Assembly (NCBI GenBank): GCA_002393575.1 | Contig: DGSN01000071.1 | Coordinates: 26,706-64,620, forward strand | Origin: Prevotellaceae bacterium UBA4361 | Lineage (GTDB): Bacteria > Bacteroidota > Bacteroidia > Bacteroidales > Bacteroidaceae | Direction: 5' to 3' | Length of the DNA: 37,915 bases | In this document: in pieces, positions 30,150 to 37,915 of the stretch | Layout of the letters: each line of letters opens with the position of its first letter | How positions within the stretch are numbered: the stretch's first letter is position 1 | Notes under the pieces: model-generated | Database searches by the model: none | What the model saw: the letters and a program-made list of their open reading frames with translations, nothing else | What the model was told of the DNA's origin: nothing | Program-made: the position numbers and the translations under genes

Positions 30150-32837
30150 TTATTCCACATACACCTTCTTTGCCTGCACCTTGCCGTTGTGCTTGAGGGC
30201 GAGGATGTAGAGGCCACGTCGGAGCTGCTGAGGCAACTGGATGGTGCCGTCGGAGCTGACGGTCTGCTGGTCGATGGCTACGCCCGACACGCCGATGAGG
30301 TGGGCTGTCACCTCGGATGGAGGAATGGAGCCTAAGTCGAGCTGCACTTGCTTGCCTCCATGCAGCACGGACGAGAGGATGCGGATGCCTTCTTCGTTGC
30401 CAGCGAAACTGTCGCTATGCACTTGTTCGATGCCCGTTTCAAATTCCTTGTCCGTGAGCGTCTGCTCGTAGAAGTACCAGCGCACATCCTTGCTGGCAAC
30501 GGCGAGTGCGTTCTCACCGAGGCGGATGCGGTAGTCGAAGTGCTTCTTGCGTGTGTCGTCGTTCACGTAGATGTAGTCGGTGTTTGCCACTACACAGAAC
30601 ACGACCATGTTGGCAGGTCGGTCGGCATCAGCCCAGTTCAGTACCATCTTGCCGCACGCCACGGGCTGGCTGTAGAAGCAGCGTCCGTCCTTCGTGCGGT
30701 AGCACAACTGTGCGTTCATGTTGAGGTCTTCGGGACGGAACTCCACGGTGCATGTGTTGCCTTGCACGTGGATAGGGATGATGTTGCCACCGCTCCAGCC
30801 AGGGTTGGTGATGGTGTCGGGAGCCAGCCAGCCCTTGTCGTCGTTCGGTTCGCAGGTCTGGTAAGGAGTGAGCTGGAAAGGTGCCACATCAATCCAGTAA
30901 GGTTCCCATTCTGCCTTCACCGTGCTGTGGAAATAGTTGTTCAGCAGGTTGCGGCATCCGTTCGAGAAACCGCCGAAGTCGAGCGTGGCGAGTTTGGCAC
31001 GGTACTGCAAGATGAGTCGTCGCATGGCTTCGTCGCCAATGCCTTCCACCTTCTCCTTGCTGTTGCCCAAGGCAATGCCTTCCAGCACGCGGGTGCGGCA
31101 GTAGCGCCAAATCCACGGAATGGATCCCTGTCCGACGGTCTCGCCGAGGAAGAGCGGGAACACTTCGCCATACTGCACGCCGCCGATGAGGTTGCGCCAA
31201 GTGCAGACTTGTTGGCCGTTGGCGTTATACATGTTCACGCCTTCAGCCGATGGACCTCCAAAGGAGCCGTCCTGCAACCAGCCCGAATAGCATTCGATTG
31301 GCATGAACGGACAGATGAGGTTGCCCACGCCGAGCCAACCTGGGCTGCCATACACGCCGTCGCGCTTGGAGTTCATCGCCATCTGCAACCACACGTTGCC
31401 GCCTTCGTGGAACCATGCCGACTGCTTCACGCCTTCCATGTCGGCAAACGTGGCATGGATGCCTTCGTGAATCATTGCTTCGCGCTGGTAGTCGCCGTCG
31501 TTCCATTTCTGGTCGGCATCGTCGCGGAAGCGGCTCACTGGGTAGTAGCTTGCCCACACGCAAGGCCATGTGCCACCGTCGGCAGGGGATGTCTGGCTCT
31601 GGTACCCACCCTTTTCCGTAGGGCTTGTGTTGTCGTTCGCCAGTCCTGAACCGAACACATAGACAAACGACTTGTAGCCTTTGCGAGCGTTGATGTCGGG
31701 TGGCCAGCCCATTTCGTTGCGAATGTAGGCAAAGTCCTCGTCGTATTTCGCCATCATGTTGGTCATGGCTTTCTGTAGCACTTCGCCCGAACCGCACTCG
31801 CTGTTGAGGTTGTCGCCCCAATACACGCACCACCAGTCGCCGTTCACTTGGTTGGCGTTCTTGCCGTTGCGCTGCTTGAAGGTGTGCGTCTTCGTAGGCG
31901 TAGGGAATCCGTCGGGGTTCTCGTCGCGGAAGTCATAGCTCCAGTAAGGCGTGTGCTCCTTCCAGTCGTAGTTCTCGCCCTGGTTGGTCTGCACATCCAC
32001 CACGAAGGTCAATGTCTGTATGTGGGCATGGCCGTCAGCATCCGTGTATCGGCTCACCATCGTGTAGTAGCCTGCATCGGCGGGTTCCGCAGCCGTGAGC
32101 ACGTAGTCGTTGTCGTTCGTGTTCTTCACCGTCTTGCCCGCAGGGTTCCTCACGTTGAACTTCACGCTCTCGCCTTCGTGACGAGGACGCAAGCCGAGCG
32201 TGATTCTGTCGCCGGCATTCACTTGGATGAAGTTCTCGTTCTGAGGCGTCTGGTCGTTCTGCTGCACGAAAGGCAGTGGATACCAGGAATCCACCTTGTC
32301 GGCACGATGCACGGCGTAGGCTGGTTCGTCTGAACTGACGCTCGACTTCTCGCCCATCGTGATGCTGAACACATAGACCACGGTGTCAGCCGTTTCGTGG
32401 TTCACCAATGCCTGTCTGATGACATAGTTTTCTCCTTCGCTCACTTTCTCAGGATTGTGCCCTACGTAGAAAGTGGCAGCACCGTCGTAGCGCGAATAGG
32501 TGACCATGCGCGTCTGACTCGATGTGACTACGCCCGAAGCGTTGAACCGATGTCCCCACGGCGAGAGCATCGAAGTGGCGTAGTAGTTGCCCGTCGTGCC
32601 CTGCACGGCATAGAATTTTGGGTTCGTGCCTACGTTGAGTGCCGACAGGCTGAGCCCTTGTTTCAGCACATTGAGGTGAGCCTGGCAGACCGTTTCGTCC
32701 GTTTGGTTGACCGTTCGCGTGATGGTAAACGTGTAAGTGTGTTTCGTGTTTTTCGCCACGGTGCCGAGAGCAGAGGAAAAGACCAAAGCACCAGCCAAAA
32801 GACGCAGCGGAAGAAGATGAAATGCTTTATTTGTCAT
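30150..32837 (-). CDS. large secreted putative zinc metallopeptidase with Ig-like and T9SS-type C-terminal domains
   Basis: 895 residues from the ATG at 32837, which opens the signal peptide (1-28, SSALGTVAKN). An upstream frame-start at 32882 adds polar residues only. The N-terminal beta-rich part is followed by an Ig-like domain (about 200-283, VNAGDRITLGLRP ... DAGYYTMVSRY). The central domain holds HEGIH at 457-461, fitting the HExxH zinc motif, and a second HEGGN at 477-481 whose Glu478 is placed as in gluzincin peptidases. The last 80 residues (GTIQLPQQLRRGLYILALKHNGKVQAKKVYVE) resemble a type IX secretion sorting domain. I do not recognise a named peptidase family, so activity is inferred. 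It is expected at the cell surface or outside. A promoter (32880-32910) and a terminator (30086-30126) make it a single-gene unit. Confidence 0.7.
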   Translation of the reverse strand: MTNKAFHLLPLRLLAGALVFSSALGTVAKNTKHTYTFTITRTVNQTDETVCQAHLNVLKQGLSLSALNVGTNPKFYAVQGTTGNYYATSMLSPWGHRFNASGVVTSSQTRMVTYSRYDGAATFYVGHNPEKVSEGENYVIRQALVNHETADTVVYVFSITMGEKSSVSSDEPAYAVHRADKVDSWYPLPFVQQNDQTPQNENFIQVNAGDRITLGLRPRHEGESVKFNVRNPAGKTVKNTNDNDYVLTAAEPADAGYYTMVSRYTDADGHAHIQTLTFVVDVQTNQGENYDWKEHTPYWSYDFRDENPDGFPTPTKTHTFKQRNGKNANQVNGDWWCVYWGDNLNSECGSGEVLQKAMTNMMAKYDEDFAYIRNEMGWPPDINARKGYKSFVYVFGSGLANDNTSPTEKGGYQSQTSPADGGTWPCVWASYYPVSRFRDDADQKWNDGDYQREAMIHEGIHATFADMEGVKQSAWFHEGGNVWLQMAMNSKRDGVYGSPGWLGVGNLICPFMPIECYSGWLQDGSFGGPSAEGVNMYNANGQQVCTWRNLIGGVQYGEVFPLFLGETVGQGSIPWIWRYCRTRVLEGIALGNSKEKVEGIGDEAMRRLILQYRAKLATLDFGGFSNGCRNLLNNYFHSTVKAEWEPYWIDVAPFQLTPYQTCEPNDDKGWLAPDTITNPGWSGGNIIPIHVQGNTCTVEFRPEDLNMNAQLCYRTKDGRCFYSQPVACGKMVLNWADADRPANMVVFCVVANTDYIYVNDDTRKKHFDYRIRLGENALAVASKDVRWYFYEQTLTDKEFETGIEQVHSDSFAGNEEGIRILSSVLHGGKQVQLDLGSIPPSEVTAHLIGVSGVAIDQQTVSSDGTIQLPQQLRRGLYILALKHNGKVQAKKVYVE

Positions 32838-32879
32838 GGCGTTATAGTTAGTTAATGATTCGTAAGTTGAATTCTTCCG

Positions 32880-32910
32880 CAAATAAAGAGATTATTTTTG
32901 ACTTTGCAAA
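32880..32910 (-). promoter_or_regulatory. promoter of the putative metallopeptidase gene
   Basis: On the minus strand, TTTG (32910-32907), a 19-base spacer, then TTTATTTG (32887-32880): the Bacteroidetes -33/-7 layout with one mismatch in the -7 box. The leader to the ATG is about 42 bases. Confidence 0.6.
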
Positions 32911-32924
32911 ATAAATGAAGAATT

Positions 32925-33240
32925 AATTTTTTATCACGCAGAAAACGCGGAAAAACGCAGAAATGATTCATGAATTTTCTCTAAGGAGTAAAGGAGTTTT
33001 TTATGTCACGCAGATATCGCAGAAATAAAGGAGATTAAATCTGTGTATATCTGAGCTATCTGTGGTTAAAAATATTCTGCGTATTTCCGCGCTTTCTGCG
33101 TGATTAAAATTTCTAAGGAGTAAAGGAAAGAAGGAGTTTTTCCTTACCTCCTTTCCTCCTTAGAGAATATATTTTTCTGCGTGGAATAATTGCTTTTCCG
33201 TGTGCGTCCGTGCCATCTGTGGTGAATAATTGTTCGTTTA
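32925..33240. repeat. gene-free intergenic repeats (CGCAGAAA and TAAGGAG types)
   Basis: The stretch is built from recurring CACGCAGAAAACGCGG, CTAAGGAGTAAAGGAG and CCGTGCCATCTGTGGT-type sequences. An imperfect hairpin is formed by TCTAAGGAGTAAAGG (near 33110) and CCTTTCCTCCTTAGAGA (near 33155). The same motifs recur at 37081-37220. No open frame has coding character. Confidence 0.5.
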
Positions 33241-33253
33241 AATTTTTTGTTTT

Positions 33254-33287
33254 TTTGACAATAATAAATATAAAAGGTGTAACTTTG
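33254..33287 (+). promoter_or_regulatory. promoter of the repeat-surface-protein gene
   Basis: TTTG (33254-33257), a 22-base spacer, then TAACTTTG (33280-33287), a good TAnnTTTG box followed by CGG. The leader to the ATG at 33355 is about 67 bases and A-rich. Confidence 0.65.
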
Positions 33288-33354
33288 CGGAGTCGAAAAA
33301 GAAAAAACCTTCATAAAGTGACGAATAAACTAATCAAACTAAAACAATAATAAT

Positions 33355-34941
33355 ATGCAAAAAACGAACTTAACCCATTTGATGGCGCGGGCAACAGTCC
33401 TGCTCATCGCCATGTTCTGCTTCCTCGGAGAAGCAAAAGCATCAGACGTGGGCTTGTACGGCACATGGCTGGAATCCGTTGGCGATACTAAGATAGAAGT
33501 TATTAAGGCTTTGAAACCTTTTGTCAATGACTTACAAGTAGCCAAGCATTTAGTTGAAGGAGCGCCTGACTACATGCTGAGGAATGTCACCCAAGAAGAA
33601 GCACAGGCATGTGCCGATGCCCTGAACGCGGCAGGAGCAACAGCGTATGCAATTAAAATGAACGCAAAATTTCTGCCTTACGAGTACGGCTTCGAGAACA
33701 GAGACCCCGAAGGAGAAGGATGGAGCCGTGTGGATTGCATCAATTATACGAAAGTGTATGGAGTTATATGTAATACGGGTGATTATTCATTTGGGTTCAG
33801 TGCTAGCAACAATCCACCTCAGTACCTCATTTCTCCTGAGTTGGTTGATAGGACTAGTATAAGAGTGTCGTTCAGGTACAGGGCTGGCAATCCGGACTAC
33901 CTCGAAACCTTCCAGGTGGGCTACTCCACGACCACCAACGATATCAGTGCCTTCACATGGGGCGATGAAATCACAACCAACTTCGGAGATTTTGAGCAAT
34001 ACCAAAAAAACTTCCCTGCAGGCACCAAGTATGTCGCTGTAAGGTACAATTCCAACGATCAGGTTGCACTATATTTAGACGACTTCAAATTCACGGAAGC
34101 ACCCGCTCCTAAAACCCTGCCTTACGAGTACGGCTTTGAGAACAACGACCTCTACGAAGAAGGATGGAGCCTCTTTAATCGCAATATAAATTCAAACATC
34201 TATAGCTATTCAATTAGTTTCTCAGGTGAATGTTTATTTAAGTTCAATTTTTCTACCAATCCACCTCAGTACATCATTTCTCCTGAGTTGATGTGCGATA
34301 CAGAGATGAAACTGTCGTTCTGGTACAGGGCTAGCAATGAAAACTTACCAGAAATCTTCCAGGTGGGCTACTCCACGACAACCGACGATATCAGTGCCTT
34401 CACGTGGGGCGATGAAATTACAGCCAGCAACAAACAATGGACACAATACCGAAAAACCTTCCCAGCAGGCACCAAGTATGTCGCCGTAAGGTACAATTCC
34501 AATGATCAGGCTGCACTACTTTTAGACGACTTCACATTTAAGTCTTATGAAGCACCCACTCCTAAAACCCTGCCTTACGAGTACGGCTTCGAGAACAACG
34601 ACCTCGAAGGAGAAGGATGGAGACTCGAAGATTGCATAAATAATTCAAAAATCTATAATACTAATTATAGTCTCACAGGTAATTGTTTCTTTGATTTCAA
34701 AAAATCCTCCAATCCACCTCAGTATCTCGTTTCTCCTGAGTTGATATGCGATACAGAGATGAAAGTGTCGTTCTGGTTCAGGGCTGGCCATGAAGATTAC
34801 CCTGAAACCTTCCAGGTGGGCTACTCCACGACGACCGACGATATCAGTGCCTTCACATGGGGCGATGAAATCACAACCAGCAACAGAAGTTATACGCAAT
34901 ACAAAAAAACTTCCCTGCAGGCACCAAGTATGTCGCCGTGA
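33355..34941 (+). CDS. repeat surface protein with L7/L12-like domain, 5' part (frameshifted)
   Basis: 528 codons, the upstream part of a gene that continues at 34938. Signal peptide 1-29 (LGEAKA). Residues 44-101 (KIEVIKALKPFVNDLQVAKHLVEGAP, then VTQEEAQACADALNAAGATAYAI) match the C-terminal domain pattern of ribosomal protein L7/L12, here in an exported protein. From 107 come copies of a roughly 150-residue module, LPYEYGFEN-x-EGW ... NPPQYLISPEL ... VSFWYRAG ... ETFQVGYSTTT-D-ISAFTWGDEIT ... FPAGTKYVAVRYNSND ... LLLDDF, resembling 'choice-of-anchor J'-type jelly-roll domains. Two full modules and most of a third lie before the break. In module 3 the run of seven A (34903-34909) is one base short for the conserved NFPAGTKYVAVRY, and the frame ends at TGA 34941. 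Confidence 0.8.
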   Translation: MQKTNLTHLMARATVLLIAMFCFLGEAKASDVGLYGTWLESVGDTKIEVIKALKPFVNDLQVAKHLVEGAPDYMLRNVTQEEAQACADALNAAGATAYAIKMNAKFLPYEYGFENRDPEGEGWSRVDCINYTKVYGVICNTGDYSFGFSASNNPPQYLISPELVDRTSIRVSFRYRAGNPDYLETFQVGYSTTTNDISAFTWGDEITTNFGDFEQYQKNFPAGTKYVAVRYNSNDQVALYLDDFKFTEAPAPKTLPYEYGFENNDLYEEGWSLFNRNINSNIYSYSISFSGECLFKFNFSTNPPQYIISPELMCDTEMKLSFWYRASNENLPEIFQVGYSTTTDDISAFTWGDEITASNKQWTQYRKTFPAGTKYVAVRYNSNDQAALLLDDFTFKSYEAPTPKTLPYEYGFENNDLEGEGWRLEDCINNSKIYNTNYSLTGNCFFDFKKSSNPPQYLVSPELICDTEMKVSFWFRAGHEDYPETFQVGYSTTTDDISAFTWGDEITTSNRSYTQYKKTSLQAPSMSP

Positions 34942-36995
34942 GGTACAATTCCAACGATAAATTTGCACTTTTATTAGACGACTTCACATTTAAGTCCTAT
35001 GAAGCACTTGCTCCTAAAACCCTGCCTTACGAGTACGGCTTCGAGAACAAAGACCTCGAAGGAGAAGGATGGAACCTCGTGGATTGCGACGCTAATTCAA
35101 GACTACGAGCAGCTACATATTATAGTTACTCTGGTGATTGTTCATTTGAGTTCAGTGCTAGCAACAATCCACCTCAGTATCTCGTTTCTCCAGAGTTGAT
35201 CTGCGATACAGAGATGAAACTGTCGTTCTGGTACAGGGCTGGCTATGAAGATTACCCTGAAACCTTCCAAGTGGGCTATTCCACGACAACCGACGATACC
35301 AGTGCCTTCATCTGGGGCGATGAAATCACAACCAGCAACACAAGTTATATGCAATACAAAAACATCTTCCCTGCAGGCACCAAGTATGTCGCCATAAGGT
35401 ACAATTCCAATAATCAGCTTGCACTATTTTTAGACGACTTCAGCTTCACGGAAGCACCTGCTCCTAAATCCCTGCCTTACGAGTACGGCTTCGAGAACAA
35501 CGACCTCAAAGGGGAAGGATGGAGCCTCGTGAATTGTGTCGTTATTTCCGAAATCTTTGAAGGTCATTGTTTCTCAGGTAAATATGCCTTTGGATTCGAA
35601 CGTACCTCCAATCCACCTCAGTATCTCATTTCTCCTGAGTTGAAATGCAATGGCGAGATGAGAGTGTCGTTCCAGTACAGGGCTGGCAATCCGGACTACC
35701 TCGAAACCTTCCAGGTTGGCTATTCCACGACAACCGATGATATCAGTGCCTTCACATGGGGCAATGAAATCACAACCAGCAACATATATTATTCACAATA
35801 CAAAAACATCTTCCCAGCAGGCACCAAGTATGTCGCCGTGAGGCACAATTCCACGGATAAGGTTTCACTATTTTTTGACGACTTCAAATTCTCCGAAGTA
35901 GGCGCTCCTAAAACCCTGCCTTACGAGTACGGCTTCGAGAACAACGACCTTGGAGAAGAAGAATGGAGCATCGTGGATTGCGACAATCAAACGCCTTTCT
36001 ACCCTTATATGCGTAATTCAGGTCAGTATTCATTTAGGTTCAGTTATGAAACCCATTCACCTCAGTACCTCATTTCTCCTGAGTTGGATGTCAGTACGGA
36101 GATGAGGGTGTCGTTCTATTACCGTAAAAATCCGGAACACCTTGTAACCTTCCAAGTGGGCTACTCCACAACCACCAACGATGTCAGTGCCTTCACATGG
36201 GGCGAGGAAATCACACCCGGCATCGCATTGTTTATAAAATATATCAATACCTTCCCTGCAGGCACCAAGTATGTCGCTGTGAGGTTCAATTCCAATGACA
36301 CTCAGGGAGAGCTTCTTTTAGACGACTTCAAATTCAAGGAAGCAATTGCACCTACTCCTAAATCCCTGCCTTATGAGTACGGCTTCGAGAACGATGACCT
36401 CGACGAAGAAGGATGGAGCCTCGTGAATTGCGACGAATATTCGTTAATCAGCAGCTCCTATGGTCACATGTCTTCAGGATATTATGGATTTGATTTCCAT
36501 TATAACACCAATCCACCTCAGTACCTCATTTCTCCAGAATTGGTTGTCAGTACGAAGATGAACGTGTCGTTCTGGTACACTAATATTAATGTGGATTATC
36601 CCGAAACCTTCCAGGTGGGCTACTCCACGACCACCAACGATGTCAGTGCCTTCACATGGGGCGATGAAATCACGGCCAGCAATAAAAAGTGGCAGTGGTC
36701 ACAATATCAAAACACTTTCCCTGCAGGCACCAAGTATGTCGCTGTGAAGCACAATTCCTATGACAAATTGATTTTGGCAGTAGACGACTTCAGCTTCACG
36801 GAAGCAGCAGGCATGAAGGGCGATGTCAACTTGGATGGCAGTGTTGACATTTCCGACGTGGTACTGATGGTGAACTACATCCTTGGCGACAACTCGCTCG
36901 TGAATGTTCCGCTCTATGGCGATATGAACGACGACAGCAGCGTGGACATCTCGGACGTAGTCGCTCTCGTCAACATCATCCTCGGCGGCAGCTAA
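34938..36995 (+). CDS. repeat surface protein, 3' part with dockerin domain (frameshifted)
   Basis: 685 codons from GTG 34938, whose GTGA overlaps the stop of the 5' part. Restart of translation after termination is conceivable, but this part then lacks a signal peptide of its own. It completes module 3 (VRYNSNDKFALLLDDF) and holds modules 4-7, beginning at about 35023, 35472, 35918 and 36366. It ends with a type I dockerin-like pair of calcium loops: GDVNLDGSVDISDVVLMVNYILG and GDMNDDSSVDISDVVALVNIILGG. The intact protein would have about 1213 residues and seven modules. Dockerins bind cohesins in clostridial systems; in Bacteroidetes their role is unsettled. Adding one A to the run restores the frame, so this may be a pseudogene, a phase-variable gene or an assembly error. 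Confidence 0.75.
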   Translation: MRYNSNDKFALLLDDFTFKSYEALAPKTLPYEYGFENKDLEGEGWNLVDCDANSRLRAATYYSYSGDCSFEFSASNNPPQYLVSPELICDTEMKLSFWYRAGYEDYPETFQVGYSTTTDDTSAFIWGDEITTSNTSYMQYKNIFPAGTKYVAIRYNSNNQLALFLDDFSFTEAPAPKSLPYEYGFENNDLKGEGWSLVNCVVISEIFEGHCFSGKYAFGFERTSNPPQYLISPELKCNGEMRVSFQYRAGNPDYLETFQVGYSTTTDDISAFTWGNEITTSNIYYSQYKNIFPAGTKYVAVRHNSTDKVSLFFDDFKFSEVGAPKTLPYEYGFENNDLGEEEWSIVDCDNQTPFYPYMRNSGQYSFRFSYETHSPQYLISPELDVSTEMRVSFYYRKNPEHLVTFQVGYSTTTNDVSAFTWGEEITPGIALFIKYINTFPAGTKYVAVRFNSNDTQGELLLDDFKFKEAIAPTPKSLPYEYGFENDDLDEEGWSLVNCDEYSLISSSYGHMSSGYYGFDFHYNTNPPQYLISPELVVSTKMNVSFWYTNINVDYPETFQVGYSTTTNDVSAFTWGDEITASNKKWQWSQYQNTFPAGTKYVAVKHNSYDKLILAVDDFSFTEAAGMKGDVNLDGSVDISDVVLMVNYILGDNSLVNVPLYGDMNDDSSVDISDVVALVNIILGGS

Positions 36996-37025
36996 CCGAG
37001 ATAATGAAGATAAACTAAATGATTT

Positions 37026-37080
37026 CTACGGACAAAAGGAGGACTATCCCTTTCTCCTTTTGTCCGTAGATTTTTATTTT
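37026..37080 (+). terminator. rho-independent terminator of the repeat surface protein gene
   Basis: A perfect 16-bp stem, CTACGGACAAAAGGAG with CTCCTTTTGTCCGTAG, has a 12-base loop and is followed by ATTTTTATTTT. It begins 31 bases after the stop codon. Confidence 0.85.
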
Positions 37081-37295
37081 CACGCTGAAAACGCAGAAAA
37101 CACAAATTACCATATAATTATCCATAAATTTTCTTCAATGAATGCCTAAGATAATTGGCTTCGCCGAGCTGAAGGTTCGTGTTTAAATAATCCGTGTGCA
37201 TCTTTGCCATCTGTGGTTGAAAAATTAGAATCATCGGGGTCGCTGTTAAATAATTAACCATCTGTTAGACAAAATTTGAATTATATTGGGGTTGT
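37081..37295. other. gene-free intergenic stretch
   Basis: Contains CACGCTGAAAACGCAG and CCGTGTGCATCTTTGCCATCTGTGG-type motifs shared with 32925-33240, and otherwise AT-rich sequence. Nothing else is recognised. Confidence 0.4.
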
Positions 37296-37328
37296 TTTGC
37301 AGAAACAGAAAGAAACTCCCTATCTTTG
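37296..37328 (+). promoter_or_regulatory. promoter before the truncated secreted protein
   Basis: TTTG (37296-37299), a 21-base spacer, then TATCTTTG (37321-37328): a complete Bacteroidetes -33/-7 pair. The leader to the ATG at 37353 is 24 bases. It is one of the best promoter matches in the window, although the gene behind it is only a remnant. Confidence 0.65.
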
Positions 37329-37352
37329 TTGTCTAAAAAAAATTCTGTAACT

Positions 37353-37511
37353 ATGAATAGCATGAAAAAGATGATGATGGGCGTTGGCTTGCTGATGGTC
37401 TGTGTAGGCATGATGGCTCAGACGGGCAAGGAATGGGACGACCCGATGGTGACGAGTGTGAATCGTGAGACGGCACACAGCTTGGCAATTCCGATGGTTT
37501 CGGAGGAATAA
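37353..37511 (+). pseudogene. N-terminal remnant of a secreted enzyme, possibly GH2 beta-galactosidase
   Basis: 52 codons from ATG 37353. A signal peptide (MNSMKKMMMGVGLLMVCVGMMAQ) is followed by EWDDPMVTSVNRETAHSLAIPMVSEE and a stop. The W-[DE]-x-P, x-x-x-NRE-x-AH and IP pattern is like the first residues of mature Bacteroidetes GH2 beta-galactosidases. The chain then ends abruptly and no further domain follows in any frame. I therefore read it as a truncated gene that still has its promoter. The alternative is a genuine short secreted peptide; family recall here is from memory and moderate. The in-frame ATG at 37326 would precede the signal sequence and is less likely. Confidence 0.5.
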
Positions 37512-37789
37512 GTGACAAAAAAAATAAATGAAGAACCTCATTAAGTACAAAGGACAAAGGACAAGGAACAACTTGGTAAGTTAAAAATTAAAAATTGGCT
37601 ATCCAGTTTGTCTTTCAACTTTTAGTAATCATTAAAAAATAAGTTGGTACGTTTTTTTTAGGAAAGAAATTAAAATAATTAGAATAATTTTTTCAGAAAT
37701 AAATGTTTTTTTGTTTTAAACAACACCTAATTTTTGGAGTAATTATGATAACTAAACTTTCCCATCATATTGGGATAGCGTAACCCTCT
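37512..37789. other. gene-free AT-rich stretch
   Basis: Strongly AT-rich with GTACAAAGGACAAAGGACAAGG and long A/T runs. No gene, no clear promoter. It separates the truncated gene from the hairpin element at the edge of the window. Confidence 0.4.
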
Positions 37790-37915
37790 GACGCTGAAAG
37801 CGTCATCGCTCAGTAACCGTAGGTCGGAACGACCTGCGGGTGGTGTGTAACCAGGCAAGATGCACTCTGAAAGAGTGCCCCAACAGCCACAGATGGGCGA
37901 CTCTTTCAGAGTCGA
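37790..37915. repeat. hairpin repeat element, third copy of the GACGCTGAAAGCGTC family (cut by window end)
   Basis: 37790-37819 is identical to the end of the 207-bp element (27508-27537). Two more triloop hairpins follow: GCACTCT-GAA-AGAGTGC (37862-37878) and GACTCT-TTC-AGAGTC (37899-37913). The interior differs from the 27.5-kb copy and the right end lies outside the window. Confidence 0.75.

Noticed and set aside
30348..31649. 433-codon open frame on the + strand
   Set aside because: Antisense to the peptidase gene, whose signal peptide, HExxH motif and C-terminal domain are clear.
1..37915. tRNA or rRNA genes
   Set aside because: No cloverleaf with a GGTTCGA-type T loop and no rRNA core sequence was recognised by eye; a covariance-model scan was not possible.

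Overview
The window reads as chromosomal DNA of a Prevotellaceae-like member of the Bacteroidales. Four things point there: -7 promoter boxes of the form TAnnTTTG, several CarboxypepD-regulatory/outer-membrane beta-barrel proteins, proteins with the GLPGLI signature, and a T9SS-like C-terminus. I assign the lineage from these family signatures only; no database was searched.

Left part (1-16.2 kb, + strand). A zeta-toxin-like kinase and a small overlapping partner (350-1142) precede a membrane-anchored HTH regulator with a lipocalin-like periplasmic part (1164-2186). A 600 bp regulatory/repeat region follows, with six TTGCAA boxes at 11-bp phasing and a promoter box. Next comes a tightly packed 12-gene operon: a secreted TlpA-like thioredoxin protein (2916-4718), an outer-membrane barrel (4711-7479, TTG start, overlapping) and ten tandem GLPGLI-family secreted proteins (7495-16159). 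The ten paralogs share an almost identical signal peptide, an invariant CQ(K/R)ATC cysteine pair, a GPW-x-F-x-GLPGLI core and an acidic C-terminal tail. They fall into an ordered pattern A-[B-C]-[B-C]-A-[E-F]-[E-F]. A second barrel gene (16281-19121) has its own promoter, preceded by four 11-bp-phased TGTCA boxes. These end exactly as far from the -7 box as the boxes upstream of the operon.

Middle (19.2-26.7 kb, - strand). A STAS anti-anti-sigma protein, a Cache/HAMP/PP2C phosphatase fused to an RsbW-like kinase, and a GH26 beta-mannanase form a compact cluster. It looks like a partner-switching signalling module with a mannan-degrading enzyme at its end. A third barrel protein (23713-26721), paralogous to the second, lies upstream of it.

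Right part (26.7-37.9 kb). A repeat-rich stretch contains a perfectly periodic 290-bp tandem duplication, a 207-bp element with 30-bp inverted ends, a 72-bp inverted-repeat element also found at 23.6 kb, and families of triloop hairpins. It surrounds an orphan, AT-rich HsdS (28583-29722). Then come a large secreted putative metallopeptidase (30150-32837, -), a seven-repeat surface protein with an L7/L12-like N-terminal domain and a dockerin C-terminus, broken by a 1-nt frameshift (33355-36995), and a 52-codon N-terminal remnant of what may be a GH2 enzyme (37353-37511).

The most interesting unit is the TlpA-barrel-GLPGLI operon. I infer an envelope system in which one outer-membrane barrel and one thiol-redox protein serve ten diversified disulfide-capable secreted proteins. 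A second theme is GC-rich palindromic repeats inserted in frame into the barrel and phosphatase genes.
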